NCBI GenBank assembly: GCA_963811705.1
Contig: CAWESL010000007.1
Location: forward strand, 310,001-374,000
Source: DATJPR01 sp963811705
Lineage (GTDB): Bacteria > Bacteroidota > Ignavibacteria > UBA10030 > UBA6906
Length of the DNA: 64,000 nt
Direction: 5' to 3'
The notes under the pieces are model-generated. The model ran no database searches. It was not told the origin of the DNA and saw nothing but the letters and a program-made list of their open reading frames with translations. Positions 37,701 to 46,244 of the stretch are shown one piece after another. Both the position numbers and the translations under genes were made by a program. The stretch's first letter is position 1, and every line of letters starts with the position of its first letter.

Positions 37701-38453
37701 TGGACTATCGCTCATAGCATACCCGATTCCTTCGGGACAGCACCGGGACGCCCAAGCCAGGTAGTAGTGGCTATTCTTCCATAACCACGGGCCTTCCGTG
37801 TAGGACGCCTCCGGCGGAGTTCCTGAAAAGTCGATGGAGGCAATTTTGATGTCCCCCGACGTAGAGATCATATCTTCGTTCAACTTCACATAATAGCAGG
37901 GGCCGTTCCCGCCCCAATACAAATAGGCCTGCCCATCATCATCGATGAACACCGTGGGGTCGTAGCTGCCTGAGACTAAGGGATGCCCGAGTGGATCAGT
38001 GAACGGTCCATAGGGGCTATCCGACACCGCTACGCCGATCACCATCTGATTCTTGAATGGGAAGGGGCAGTACAAATAGAACTTGCCGTTTCTTTGGATA
38101 CACTGCGGAGCCCATGCATCCTTTCCATCAGCCCAACCGAAAGTCTTATAAGGTTCCTTCACACCCCCGATGATTCCACGATCGGTCCAATTGACCATAT
38201 CGGTCGAAGTATAGAGCATCCAGTTGAACATTTTAAAGCCGGTCGCATCATCTTCGTCGTGGCTGGTGTACAAGAACACGGTGTCATGATACACCATGGG
38301 TGCTGGATCGGCCGTAAATTTTGTTTGGATAATAGGATTGTCAGCGTAACATAACGATCCAATTGCCATTGCGGCGACAGCAGGAACAGTCGCTGCAAGA
38401 AACCGCATTCGAGCTATCGCGATTGCATTTCTCATTCTTCTGATCGCCGTCAT
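34749..38453 (-). CDS. Bifunctional GH43-CBM6-CBM35-like-GH29 enzyme
   Basis: About 1234 residues in one uninterrupted frame. The start is uncertain (ATG 38453, 38435 or 38408); all precede the signal peptide RFLAATVPAVAAMAIGSLCY. The frame extends another 146 codons upstream, but that stretch overlies the tail of the GH2 pseudogene. Residues 38-330 are a GH43 propeller with TADPAPM (Asp49), SYDPTVFIDDDG (Asp165) and YTEGPWLW (Glu220). CBM6 follows at about 340-465 and a CBM35-like sandwich at about 480-600. Residues 630-1060 are a GH29 barrel with PEWWRDAKFGAWAHWDP and VIYFDEHAGD (nucleophile Asp855). A final sandwich occupies about 1115-1234. It should remove arabinose or xylose and fucose from one branched substrate. 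The same two activities appear as separate genes at 53569-56671. Confidence 0.85.
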   Translation of the reverse strand: MTAIRRMRNAIAIARMRFLAATVPAVAAMAIGSLCYADNPIIQTKFTADPAPMVYHDTVFLYTSHDEDDATGFKMFNWMLYTSTDMVNWTDRGIIGGVKEPYKTFGWADGKDAWAPQCIQRNGKFYLYCPFPFKNQMVIGVAVSDSPYGPFTDPLGHPLVSGSYDPTVFIDDDGQAYLYWGGNGPCYYVKLNEDMISTSGDIKIASIDFSGTPPEASYTEGPWLWKNSHYYLAWASRCCPEGIGYAMSDSPTGPWKCKGTIMDPDERSSGNHPGIIEYKGTSYVFGFNYTLNLAQTSTHRERRSICVEKMTYNDDGTIEKDPWWSKEGVPQVGTLNPYVRTEAETICWSSGVHTEPCSAGDMNVCDIDNGDYIKVKGVDFGDAGAATFSASVAGGTAGGIIELHLGGVDGTLIGSVHVSRTGGWEEWKTVTGDVSHATGIHDLYMVFKGKAGGHLFNLDFWQFGRKNSANDPIAITNKEHIVEAESAALIGEASVVADSAASGGYLVRLTNPREGIRLAGLPAAHKLVVRYASLGVGVIGVSVNNQPVQKVNVHSSGSLTGSFLHAEIDIAIPADAKLAIILVTNDIAVSIDQIIVGDGNLGLPPDIWNLPPLPVAAGPYPADWRGLSRKYTVPEWWRDAKFGAWAHWDPQSMPEQGDWYARGMYMQGSGQYEYHLKHFGHPSEYGYKDICHNWVIDRWRPDSLMDLFVEMGARFFMAMGCHHDNFDCYDSKYQPWNSVRVGPNVDIVGTWEKSARNHGLRFGIGFHDSPARTWGQFMPVRYTSDRTGPMKGVPYDALQTILDGKGKWWEGMDPVDLYGPVHDDKDPLHSPFANQFMWRVDDAITKYHPDVIYFDEHAGDSQLDLGVSMGLGFLAPPLVANYYNKSLHWNHGSMDVVINLKGVGGRYNSFQNNPELLPDVDRSLVKSTEAFIESEIMAYPFQTETSIADWHYRNGQEYMSARAAIRSLMENVCRNGSMLLNVTQHGRGDLDPQVIRICRDIGAWLKINGEAVYGSRPFEVHGDTSVCYTRNNGNVYATLLDWQGGAITLKALAVGGATLGKVSGVEMLGSNTVLTFVQDEQGLTVRLSGSVPPLPGIADQQLASRCRVLRITHDKGWINDDDPGTTAPGWIRHCNLGTGDFNNDLTSSDTPGEVWSCSFTGSTVSVIAPKKRGTGKIQVQIDGQSRATVDLSTMDAPLAEQVVSEVTGLAPGKHVIAIVNCGPGPVSIDAIRVR

Positions 38454-38535
38454 AATCCAGACATTCAGGATCCAGGTAGAATCGTGTGAATTCATCTGCG
38501 TCATTCGGTTTGAGATTTCCAGGGGAACATTTCTT

Positions 38536-41329
38536 CTATTCAATCGGCACTGAAATAGCGGGCGTATTGTATCCTTCGAGTTTGACCCAACGAGGCTCAC
38601 CGCCCTTCCGAACGATTCCGTGAATCTCGGCAGATTCGCCGGGAAAGATGCTAATGTAATTGTCATCGTATTCGATCGGGAGAATCTCGTTGCCATCGCG
38701 CTCGGTTGAGATAGTAGCCCGCTCGAAAAATGCGATGTGTCTTTGATGGATTGTGAAAGCGGATGGTAATATGGCTTTCCGTTGCCAATCTTCTTTTGTT
38801 GGGCTTCTATTGCAACGGTCACGGGCGGCATGGTATTCAGCGCGGTCATGTCGGCCCACTTCTCTTGCCGCAGTGTCATGTACAATATCATTTGTTCGCG
38901 GCGCCGAGGTCGTCATCTTTCTGCGATTTCCAATACGTGTTGTCCACGACGAGTTTTCCTTTGTCGTCAAACAATTGGCAGCGCACGAAGAAGACCGGCG
39001 AACTTTCGGGATACCGGGGCAGCGTCATCACCTGTGTTGTGCCGTTGAAACGGAACGGCGATACGCCGTTTGTGGAACGGTCGTCGCGCACCTTGCCATC
39101 GAGATCATAAACGCGCACACGAACGCGCAGGCCATGCACGTCGCCAGGAGTTTGATTGAAAGCAATGATTCTGGCCTGGCTGTTGTCGCCGGTCGCATAA
39201 GTAATCGAAAACCACAGAAAGCGGACGCAGACCTTTCTTGGCGCCGAAGTATACACCGCCCGGACTCAGATAATAGTCAATGAGGTTGCCGTAGAACGAA
39301 GGCCAGTGGCTATTCAACATCCAGTAGCCGACCATTTTGTGAGTTGCCCAGCCGGAGGCGGCAAAACTTTCAAACTGCGCGCGGGTGTTTTCGTAATGGG
39401 CAAGTTGGGCTTTCCGCACAAAGTCTTCCACGTTGGTGGAGGGGCCGTAGCGCTGTTCCAAAGCCAGTTGAATGTTGGACGAGTGTGGCATTTCCGCCCC
39501 ATGCTCCGGCGTGCATGAACCAGGTGTCGTTGATGGGCCAGAGCTTGTCCGCCGGGAATGAATTTCTTGAGGCTTTCCAACGTGGGAATGTGCTCGTTGT
39601 CGCCCTGCTCGACGTTGGAGCCGAAGGTAGCGGGGTATTTTCCGCTGAACCAGTACGTTCGGAGGACGCCAGCAATACGGGCCTTCCATGCGAATACCAT
39701 CCCAAACGCGGTTCTCCATTCGGATCCTTCGCAAAAGCAGAGACGGTATCCACCACGGCGTTTTGCCAATGCAGTTCGGAAAGAATCTGATGGTATTCCT
39801 TGCGAATCGGCTCCGGAGGCAGCCCATCGCTTGCGTTTGCCCAGACGAACACGGACGCATGAGGACGAAGCATCAGGATTTGCGAGCGAAGACTTTCCGG
39901 CGCGACGCTACGGTCTTCTTCGCTGCCATTGGTTCCACTTCTCCCACTGATTGCAGCACATCCAGCCGAACATGAGCGGAATGCCCTGCTCATCGGCGAG
40001 TTCGACAATGTGCTCGCTGGAGATTTTCGATTCCCAGCGGAGAAAGTTGATGCCGAGATCCTTCACGTAGCGAAGGATGTCCGCTTCGCGCTCCGGATCG
40101 TAGCGATAGAGAAGGTCGGGAGTATAGTCGCCGCCGCGGACGAGGAAATCGCGCCCGTTCACCTGCAAGTAGAAATTCCCGCCTTTGCCGATGTCGGGGA
40201 AATTGTTCATCGTTATCGCGATGCTGCGTGATGCGTGCGGATTCCGAAGCGAATATGAGTGCTGTCCGAAATGAGTCTCGTTCTGCACAAATTCCAGCTG
40301 AAGATCGTAAAGGGCGGGTGTGCCCATCGTATAAGGCCACCAGAGATCCGGGTTCGTCACGACGAATTCAGGGAATTTTTCCGGCGTAAACTCGACTTCA
40401 CGGGTCCTGGCCAGCGAGAAAGATTGGCGACAGATTGCTCGAAATGAGATCGATCGGCTTCCCCGGTCGCGAAATCGTTCCTTTCAACATGCCGTTGACC
40501 GACTGCGTCGACAAGATTGTGCAGATTAGCGAAAACCGTGAGCCGGGCGATGGAATCGACGAGAGAGCAGTTCTGAATTCACGAACGCATGGTTGACCGA
40601 AACGCTGCCCGTCACCCGCAAATACACGGGTTTCCAGACGCCGGCATTGCGATCCGGAACAAAAGAAACACCAGCCCATGGATTCATTCTCCTTCGGACC
40701 CTTGTATCCGAGGTATTTCCAGTTGATCCAATCAAACCAACTGTCGGCCAATTCGACACCGTCCACATCCTGGATCAGTTGTTCGGGAGTCACTTTTACG
40801 GCGAGGACGTTCCGCGAGCCCCGCTTGATCCATTGGGTAACATTGAGTTCGTGAGCGGCATACATGCCCGCCACTTGCTTGTTGTCTGCGATCTTTTGTC
40901 CATTAAGCCAGATTTCGGCCCGGTAGTTGATCCCCTGGAAATTCAAGCGTGTAGAAGTCGTTCGGCCGGCGCATCGAACGTCGTGCGATACCACCAGTCC
41001 TGCTTGTATAAGTCCTGGGGGACCTTCTCCAACAAGTTCTTTCCAACATACAGGTCGGTATAAACACCATCTTCCTGAAGTATTTCAAGAACCGTGGCCG
41101 GCATTCGGTGAATCGGATGCCAACGGTCATCTTCGTAGGTGGCAACAGAAATCAATGCTCCGACAGACTGTACTTCCTTCGAAGACGCGAGTCTCCAATT
41201 TTCCGCCAGTTCAATTCGGCAGGGATGTCCAGACGCCGCAAACAATCGAATGGTGTCGATACTGAAAAGCAGCAAGATCACAGAGACAATGAGGGACGTC
41301 GTTCCGGGGATGCGCCGTGATCTTCTCAT
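38536..41329 (-). pseudogene. GH2 exo-beta-glucosaminidase-type gene, multiply frameshifted
   Basis: The whole 2.8 kb aligns in order to the exo-beta-D-glucosaminidase (CsxA) branch of GH2, but the frame changes at least eight times. N-terminus at 40943-41329 (RIELAENWRLASSKEVQ), then GINYRAEIWLNGQ and DSWFDWINWKYLGY (40398-40994), GVSFVPDRNAGVWKPVYL (40526-40768), LVRGGDYTPDLLYRYDPERE and FGWMCCNQWEKW (39908-40360), RPHASVFVWANASDGLPPEP (39370-40008), NVEQGDNEHIPTLESLKKF (39314-39769), GYWMLNSHWPSFYGNLIDYY (39105-39860), a beta domain (38888-39256) and DDNYISIFPGESAEI (38536-38970). Two changes fall within about 30 nt near 40960. The segments themselves keep family motifs and few internal stops. 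Either rapid indel decay or poor local sequence explains this. No product is expected as it stands. Confidence 0.85.
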
Positions 41330-41369
41330 TCTTGTCGTTCTCCAAATGTTGCTCTGCGTCTTTCAGACA

Positions 41370-43445
41370 TCACCGGAGGATTTCCACAAACTCCGGCTCG
41401 TACGGTCCGAGGGTGAAGCCGTCCTCGTATTCCTGATCGCGAAGGACGCTGTGAGAGCGACCTTTCAACTCCACCTGTTTGGCTACGCCGTCCAGGTTGA
41501 GGTACAGGATGTGTGTTGGGTTAATCTGTCGCGCCATCACGCCTGCCGGTACCTCCGGCCCCGTCTTGATTGCGAGTCGATTGATTACTTCACCGATGAT
41601 AGGGTCAATGAGTTCTTCTCTTGCCGGCAGTCCGATGTACACGGCGGTGCCTGCCCCGAATTTGTGCGTAGTTACCACCGGATAATCCCGATCCAGGCTC
41701 ACGATCCGGCCAAGGACCTCAGCGTCCGCCGGCTCGATGACATCAAAACGCGGAGACTCACAGGCGAGATCGTGGTCCCGGTACGCCACGCGAAGCTGTC
41801 TGCCTTGAAGACCAACCCGCGACAATTCATTCATGGATTCAGTTTCCTCAAAGCCGGACACACGGATACCGAACACATCATTCAGTCGGCCTGGAAGTGT
41901 GGTCGAAAACACCTGATTGTGTTCGTCGAGCATCGCCGAATAGCTGGTCATGATCGCTGTGCCGCCACCTCTGACAAATTCGCGGATCTTGCCTGCGCTG
42001 ATCTCATCCAAAACCGCGACACCGGGGATGACGAGCAATTTGCAGGGTAAGCGGCTCTGGATAATATCGACCACGCGTGTGTCCACGTTACGCTTGTTGA
42101 AACACTCGAAGGCGGTCTGAACTTGACCGTCGTGCGGTTCTGGAAATTCTCCGCTGGCGATCTGACTCGGAAACGAAAATGCCAGGGCAACTTCCGGGAC
42201 CGGCTTGTACGGGAACCCTTGGCCTTCGATCTTCCGAAATTCCGCGGCGATATTTTTGTACTCATAATATTTTCGGTTGGGTCGGCCGTCCCAATCGACC
42301 ATGCCTTCAAGAAATTGCTCTTCCCCGGCGTGCATGCTCTGCCACGTCCAGCCGCAGATCAATTGGTTGCCAAGCATGAGCGAAGCATACGCCGACTTGC
42401 GTATTGAACCGGGCACTGCCGTCATGGTGGTGAACTCCGTGCACCAGAACGGCGTGGTATTCTCGAACTGGATGCGTGCCATTCCGAAGAGCGCCCCCTC
42501 GAGGCCTTCGTTTTTCCGCAATGAGTTGCCGGGATAGAATCCGCAACCGCCGCGTGCAATCTTTCCGCTGTAGGCGATCTTCGTGTAATCGAAGTACTTC
42601 ATTGTGCTGTAATACCACATGTTGCCGGTGGTAAGGACACCGGGTGCATCGGCCCTTACCTGGTCGATCAATTTCTCCTCGAATCCACTTACCTCGTCAG
42701 AGACGAACCGACGGAAATCGAGTACGCGCTCCGGGGATCCGACAGCACCGACTGAAACCGGGAGGCCCACCTGATCGAAGTTGCCAACCCGGCGTGACCA
42801 CCGCTGGCCGGCCCACGCCTTGTTGAGGTTCTCGACGGTGCCATAGTTTGCCTTCAGCCACGCAATGTAGCGCGCCTTGACCGTCGCCGAATACGAAATG
42901 GGACCGTCGCCCGGCTCATTGTCGATACCAAACGCGAGCAGGGCCGGATGCTTGGCATAGTGTCGTACGAGCGCATTGGCGAAGCGCAGAGCATACTGTT
43001 GGTAGTGGGGATCGCCGACGTCTTCCATGTAGCGGTGGTTAGGATATTGGAGGATGCCATCGACATCCCCCACGTCGATTGAAGGGTGCTTGTGATGCAG
43101 CCAGAGCGGCGCAGGTCGCACGGCAATATCCAGAATCACTTTGATGCCGGCGGCGTGCATCTTGTCCATCACCTGGTCGAACCAGGCGAAAGCGAAATGT
43201 CCATCCTCTGGTTCGTAACTGTCCCAGGCAAGGTGCCCCATCCGAACGACACCGAACCCGGCCTGTTGCATCAGCTGAATGTCACGCGACCAAGTCTCCG
43301 GGTCTGCATCATGCGGATGATAGTTGGCGCCGACATATAATTCCTGCGCGTAGCTCATTGCGCCAACACAGAGGACGAGCAGGCCGAGGACGCTTTGGAT
43401 GATATGACGTGGAAGTGCGATCATGGGTATCGTGTTCTGCCGCAT
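41370..43445 (-). CDS. GH42 beta-galactosidase
   Basis: Up to 691 residues; ATG 43424 is an alternative start and neither has a strong ribosome site. A signal peptide (QSVLGLLVLCVGAMSYAQ) precedes the GH42 barrel: ELYVGANYHPHDADPETWSR, AFGIDNEPGDGPISY (acid/base Glu) and PFWCTEFTTMTAVPG (nucleophile Glu), then WSRRVGNFDQVGLPV. The trimerisation domain (LLVIPGVAVLDEISAGKIRE, GGGTAIMTSYSAMLDEHNQV) and a C-terminal beta domain follow. Most GH42 enzymes are cytoplasmic, so the signal peptide is a little unusual but known in Bacteroidota. It likely removes beta-galactose, or alpha-L-arabinopyranose, from side chains. The broken GH2 gene begins 40 nt downstream. Confidence 0.88.
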   Translation of the reverse strand: MRQNTIPMIALPRHIIQSVLGLLVLCVGAMSYAQELYVGANYHPHDADPETWSRDIQLMQQAGFGVVRMGHLAWDSYEPEDGHFAFAWFDQVMDKMHAAGIKVILDIAVRPAPLWLHHKHPSIDVGDVDGILQYPNHRYMEDVGDPHYQQYALRFANALVRHYAKHPALLAFGIDNEPGDGPISYSATVKARYIAWLKANYGTVENLNKAWAGQRWSRRVGNFDQVGLPVSVGAVGSPERVLDFRRFVSDEVSGFEEKLIDQVRADAPGVLTTGNMWYYSTMKYFDYTKIAYSGKIARGGCGFYPGNSLRKNEGLEGALFGMARIQFENTTPFWCTEFTTMTAVPGSIRKSAYASLMLGNQLICGWTWQSMHAGEEQFLEGMVDWDGRPNRKYYEYKNIAAEFRKIEGQGFPYKPVPEVALAFSFPSQIASGEFPEPHDGQVQTAFECFNKRNVDTRVVDIIQSRLPCKLLVIPGVAVLDEISAGKIREFVRGGGTAIMTSYSAMLDEHNQVFSTTLPGRLNDVFGIRVSGFEETESMNELSRVGLQGRQLRVAYRDHDLACESPRFDVIEPADAEVLGRIVSLDRDYPVVTTHKFGAGTAVYIGLPAREELIDPIIGEVINRLAIKTGPEVPAGVMARQINPTHILYLNLDGVAKQVELKGRSHSVLRDQEYEDGFTLGPYEPEFVEILR

Positions 43446-43506
43446 TCGACGAAAGGGATTGCAGGTCTACTACTGTCTGATTCAGCGCTGAGGAAGATTC
43501 TGTTTG

Positions 43507-46167
43507 CTACATCACCTGGTCAGCCCATTCCAGCGGATCATGTTGTCCAATCTTCAGATGGATATCCACCTGCCTTTTTTCCGGCAAGTGCAGGTTGCAG
43601 TTGGCCGCACCCTGCTGGAGCGCCTCCGCCAATACTCCGTCGGGTGCAGAGATTTCCTCGATTCCATAGCGGGCTATCAACGTGATGTCCTGTTTCCTCA
43701 CCGAGGTGATCGAGAGGTCCACGGTCCGAGCGTCCATGTCCCAGGCCAGCTTGTCGATCCTCGCGAATGTCCGGGCCAGCATCCCGTTAATCGATCCCTT
43801 CTTCAACGAGGGAGGGAGGGCGGGAAGCATCTCAATCTCTCCTGGACGCGAATAGGCCAGCATTTCCATGATGATCGTTTGAATCCCGCCCTGTGCATCC
43901 GGCATGGGCCAGGCGTACGGATCGTGAGAACAGCGCAGCGTCGTGCCGACGTATCCCTGCTCGATCAACTGCCGCAGCTCGGTGTCCACCATGAAGCTGT
44001 CTTTAAGTCGCGCTCCGACCAATGCACGATGGCAGCGGCCATGGGCCGCCAGCCTCTCCGGCACGCGCCTTCTGTCGGCGATCATCGCAGCGCGGGCAAG
44101 TTGCGGCGTTCGGTCTGGATCAATTTCATCGCCCGGCCAGGCACCGTACAGGTGAGAAACATGTCGCTGGACGTAGTTCTCCTGCAGCGTTGGCCAGGCC
44201 CATTCCTTCAACGTGCCATCCGCCTCGAGCATGTACGGCGGCATCTTCTCCAGCATCGCCTTCCATTTCGGCACGTTGTCGAGATCCGTCCCCAGAATCT
44301 CCGAGGCCTGAATCAGATTGGTCAGCACTTCCCTGCACACCGAGATATCCATGGTGGCGTTGATCACCAGCATGCTCGAAGTGTTCGTGTTTGCGGGCCA
44401 GTTCTCCGGCGAGAAGGATGGGACGAAAATGAATTTTCCAGCCTTGTCCGTGACCGTCAGAAAATCTTCGTAGAACAACGCCAGCTCCTTCAGAGCCGGC
44501 ACGACGCGGTTGCGGAGAAATTCCAGGTCCCCCGTAACCAGATAGTGATCCCAGAACGGGCGGCAGCACCAGCCACCGGCGGAAATCCAGTACGGATGAG
44601 GCCACAGCTCTCCGGAATTGGAGGCGTTTGCGTAATGGTACGCAACGCCGAGCCGTTTGTCTGGCAGGAGCGAATAATGCGTGCCGCGCATCCCGAAGAT
44701 GTTCCTTGCGTTTACCCGGAAGTCCGGCGCCAGGCTCTCCATCCAATTGAAGTACGCATCCATGCCTTCCCGCAAATCGCCTTGCGGGCCGGGCGATATC
44801 TGCAGGTTGATGTTGGCGTTGACCTCGGCTGCCATGGTGGGATATTTGCCGCTCGTGAGGATGAACCAGTAACGCCCCATTTCGAAGATCTTTTCGAGCA
44901 GAGCAGGCGAATAGTCCGGCCGCGATCTCTGATCGGCCAGAAGTTCTTCTGAAGACAATCCATATTGATCGGTGCCGCCAAAATCCACGGTGACGCGGTT
45001 GAGGGCCTCCGTCTGGACCTTCCGGTGCCGCTCTACCATCGCATCATAATCGGGTGTGAGTTGTTCCACCGCCAAGCGCAGAGCTTCCACCTTGTCCTCG
45101 GTGTAGTCGGCGAACCATTCGATGCGAGTGAGAAGCATCACCGACGCCGCCTGTTCGATCACCAGGGTGTCGTCCTCCATCCGGGCCGAGCCGCCGGTGC
45201 ACACTACGCGGGTCACCCCGGCGTAGCCGCTATTGTCTGTGGAAGGATCCAAACGGCACTTGTAAATCAGCCGCTGTGCATTGAAGTCACGCCGGATCTC
45301 GCTTTCGCCGCTACTCGTTATGGCACCCTGGTTCATTCCCTTGAATGCCGCATTGGGGCGCATTCTCCTCGGGGGGTCCAACAGTCCGATGCGGACGTTC
45401 ACAGACTGCCCCTTTGGGGCGATGAGCAGTTGAACCACGACGTTGTCGGGCCGGGACGTGAACGTTTGACGAAGCCACTCGCCGCGCTCATCATTCCAAT
45501 GGACCTTCGCCTCACTGCTCTCGAAATCGACTGTTCGGAGATAGTCTTTGACCGACGCGGTCGTGGGAAAATCAAGACGCATCAGGAAAGCCGGGATTGT
45601 GGGGTGCCCAAATGTATTCAGCTTTATGGGCCCCTTCTCCATTTCCTTGAAGGCGAATTCGATGGCTTCGCGATATTTCCCGTCCATGACCATTTGCCGC
45701 ACTTGCGGGAAGATGTCCGCGACGTTTGGGGCCTCAAGCGGCCTCCTCCATGGCATGAGCAGACTTTCATGATGGAAGAGAATCTGTTCCGCGTACGGAT
45801 CGCACGTCATCTCGATATTCATCGCCCCGTTGCCGGAGGTGAGCCCCTCGCTGAGTGTCGCGCCGGGAGCAGTAGTGCAGAAGCCGTGCCGCGGTACGAT
45901 GTTGCGCTTGAGCCGTTCCGCCAGTGGCATTGGCGATACCCGTACGGAAGGCGACTGATATGATTCCGCATATACCGGCTGCCCAGGCAAATACTTCTCT
46001 GCCTTCAGGCGGCGACGATAGTCAGCTGAACGGATGTCCTTTGGAACCGATTTTCTTGATCCTGAAATCTGATCAAGGATCCGAGATGTCTTCTGGGAAC
46101 TCATCCCGAGAGAGCTCAATACACCAGCAGCAATCGCGGATTTCCTAAGAAAACTTCTACGCTTCAT
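43507..46167 (-). CDS. GH95-like fucosidase/galactosidase with Tat signal
   Basis: The product has 886 residues; ATG 46167 follows CGAGGAATGCATT. The N-terminus is a twin-arginine signal (KRRSFLRKSAIAAGVLSSLG). A GH95 N-terminal sandwich (SEGLTSGNGAMNIEMTCDPY) and an (alpha/alpha)6 barrel follow, with AEVNANINLQISPGPQGDL, FVPSFSPENWPANTNTSSML and LQENYVQRHVSHLYGAWPGD. The C-terminal barrel half departs from ordinary GH95: where FQIDGNFG is expected it reads AWPMPDAQGGIQTIIMEML. Glu in SPEN is in the acid position; the Asp of MPDAQGG may replace the usual base. It is a divergent branch, so alpha-L-fucosidase or alpha-L-galactosidase activity is inferred. Its relative at 56778-59243 is canonical. 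Confidence 0.75.
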   Translation of the reverse strand: MKRRSFLRKSAIAAGVLSSLGMSSQKTSRILDQISGSRKSVPKDIRSADYRRRLKAEKYLPGQPVYAESYQSPSVRVSPMPLAERLKRNIVPRHGFCTTAPGATLSEGLTSGNGAMNIEMTCDPYAEQILFHHESLLMPWRRPLEAPNVADIFPQVRQMVMDGKYREAIEFAFKEMEKGPIKLNTFGHPTIPAFLMRLDFPTTASVKDYLRTVDFESSEAKVHWNDERGEWLRQTFTSRPDNVVVQLLIAPKGQSVNVRIGLLDPPRRMRPNAAFKGMNQGAITSSGESEIRRDFNAQRLIYKCRLDPSTDNSGYAGVTRVVCTGGSARMEDDTLVIEQAASVMLLTRIEWFADYTEDKVEALRLAVEQLTPDYDAMVERHRKVQTEALNRVTVDFGGTDQYGLSSEELLADQRSRPDYSPALLEKIFEMGRYWFILTSGKYPTMAAEVNANINLQISPGPQGDLREGMDAYFNWMESLAPDFRVNARNIFGMRGTHYSLLPDKRLGVAYHYANASNSGELWPHPYWISAGGWCCRPFWDHYLVTGDLEFLRNRVVPALKELALFYEDFLTVTDKAGKFIFVPSFSPENWPANTNTSSMLVINATMDISVCREVLTNLIQASEILGTDLDNVPKWKAMLEKMPPYMLEADGTLKEWAWPTLQENYVQRHVSHLYGAWPGDEIDPDRTPQLARAAMIADRRRVPERLAAHGRCHRALVGARLKDSFMVDTELRQLIEQGYVGTTLRCSHDPYAWPMPDAQGGIQTIIMEMLAYSRPGEIEMLPALPPSLKKGSINGMLARTFARIDKLAWDMDARTVDLSITSVRKQDITLIARYGIEEISAPDGVLAEALQQGAANCNLHLPEKRQVDIHLKIGQHDPLEWADQVM

Positions 46168-46244
46168 AATGCATTCCTCGGGCTTGTCCGAAATTCATTT
46201 CGCGATACCCAGTCCGGTCGGAGCCGTCGGCCGCCTGGTCCTCC

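Noticed and set aside
38454..38891. 146-codon N-terminal extension of the GH43-GH29 fusion frame
   Set aside because: It precedes the signal peptide, has no domain of its own and overlies the C-terminal coding segment of the GH2 pseudogene; part of it is GH2 sequence in one of its shifted frames.
43504..44952. Long plus-strand open frame (482 codons) opposite the GH95-like gene, and similar ones at 5147-6217, 31601-32461 and 59222-60523
   Set aside because: They lie antisense to genes with intact catalytic motifs, have no recognisable family or signal, and are expected mirror frames of GC-rich coding sequence.
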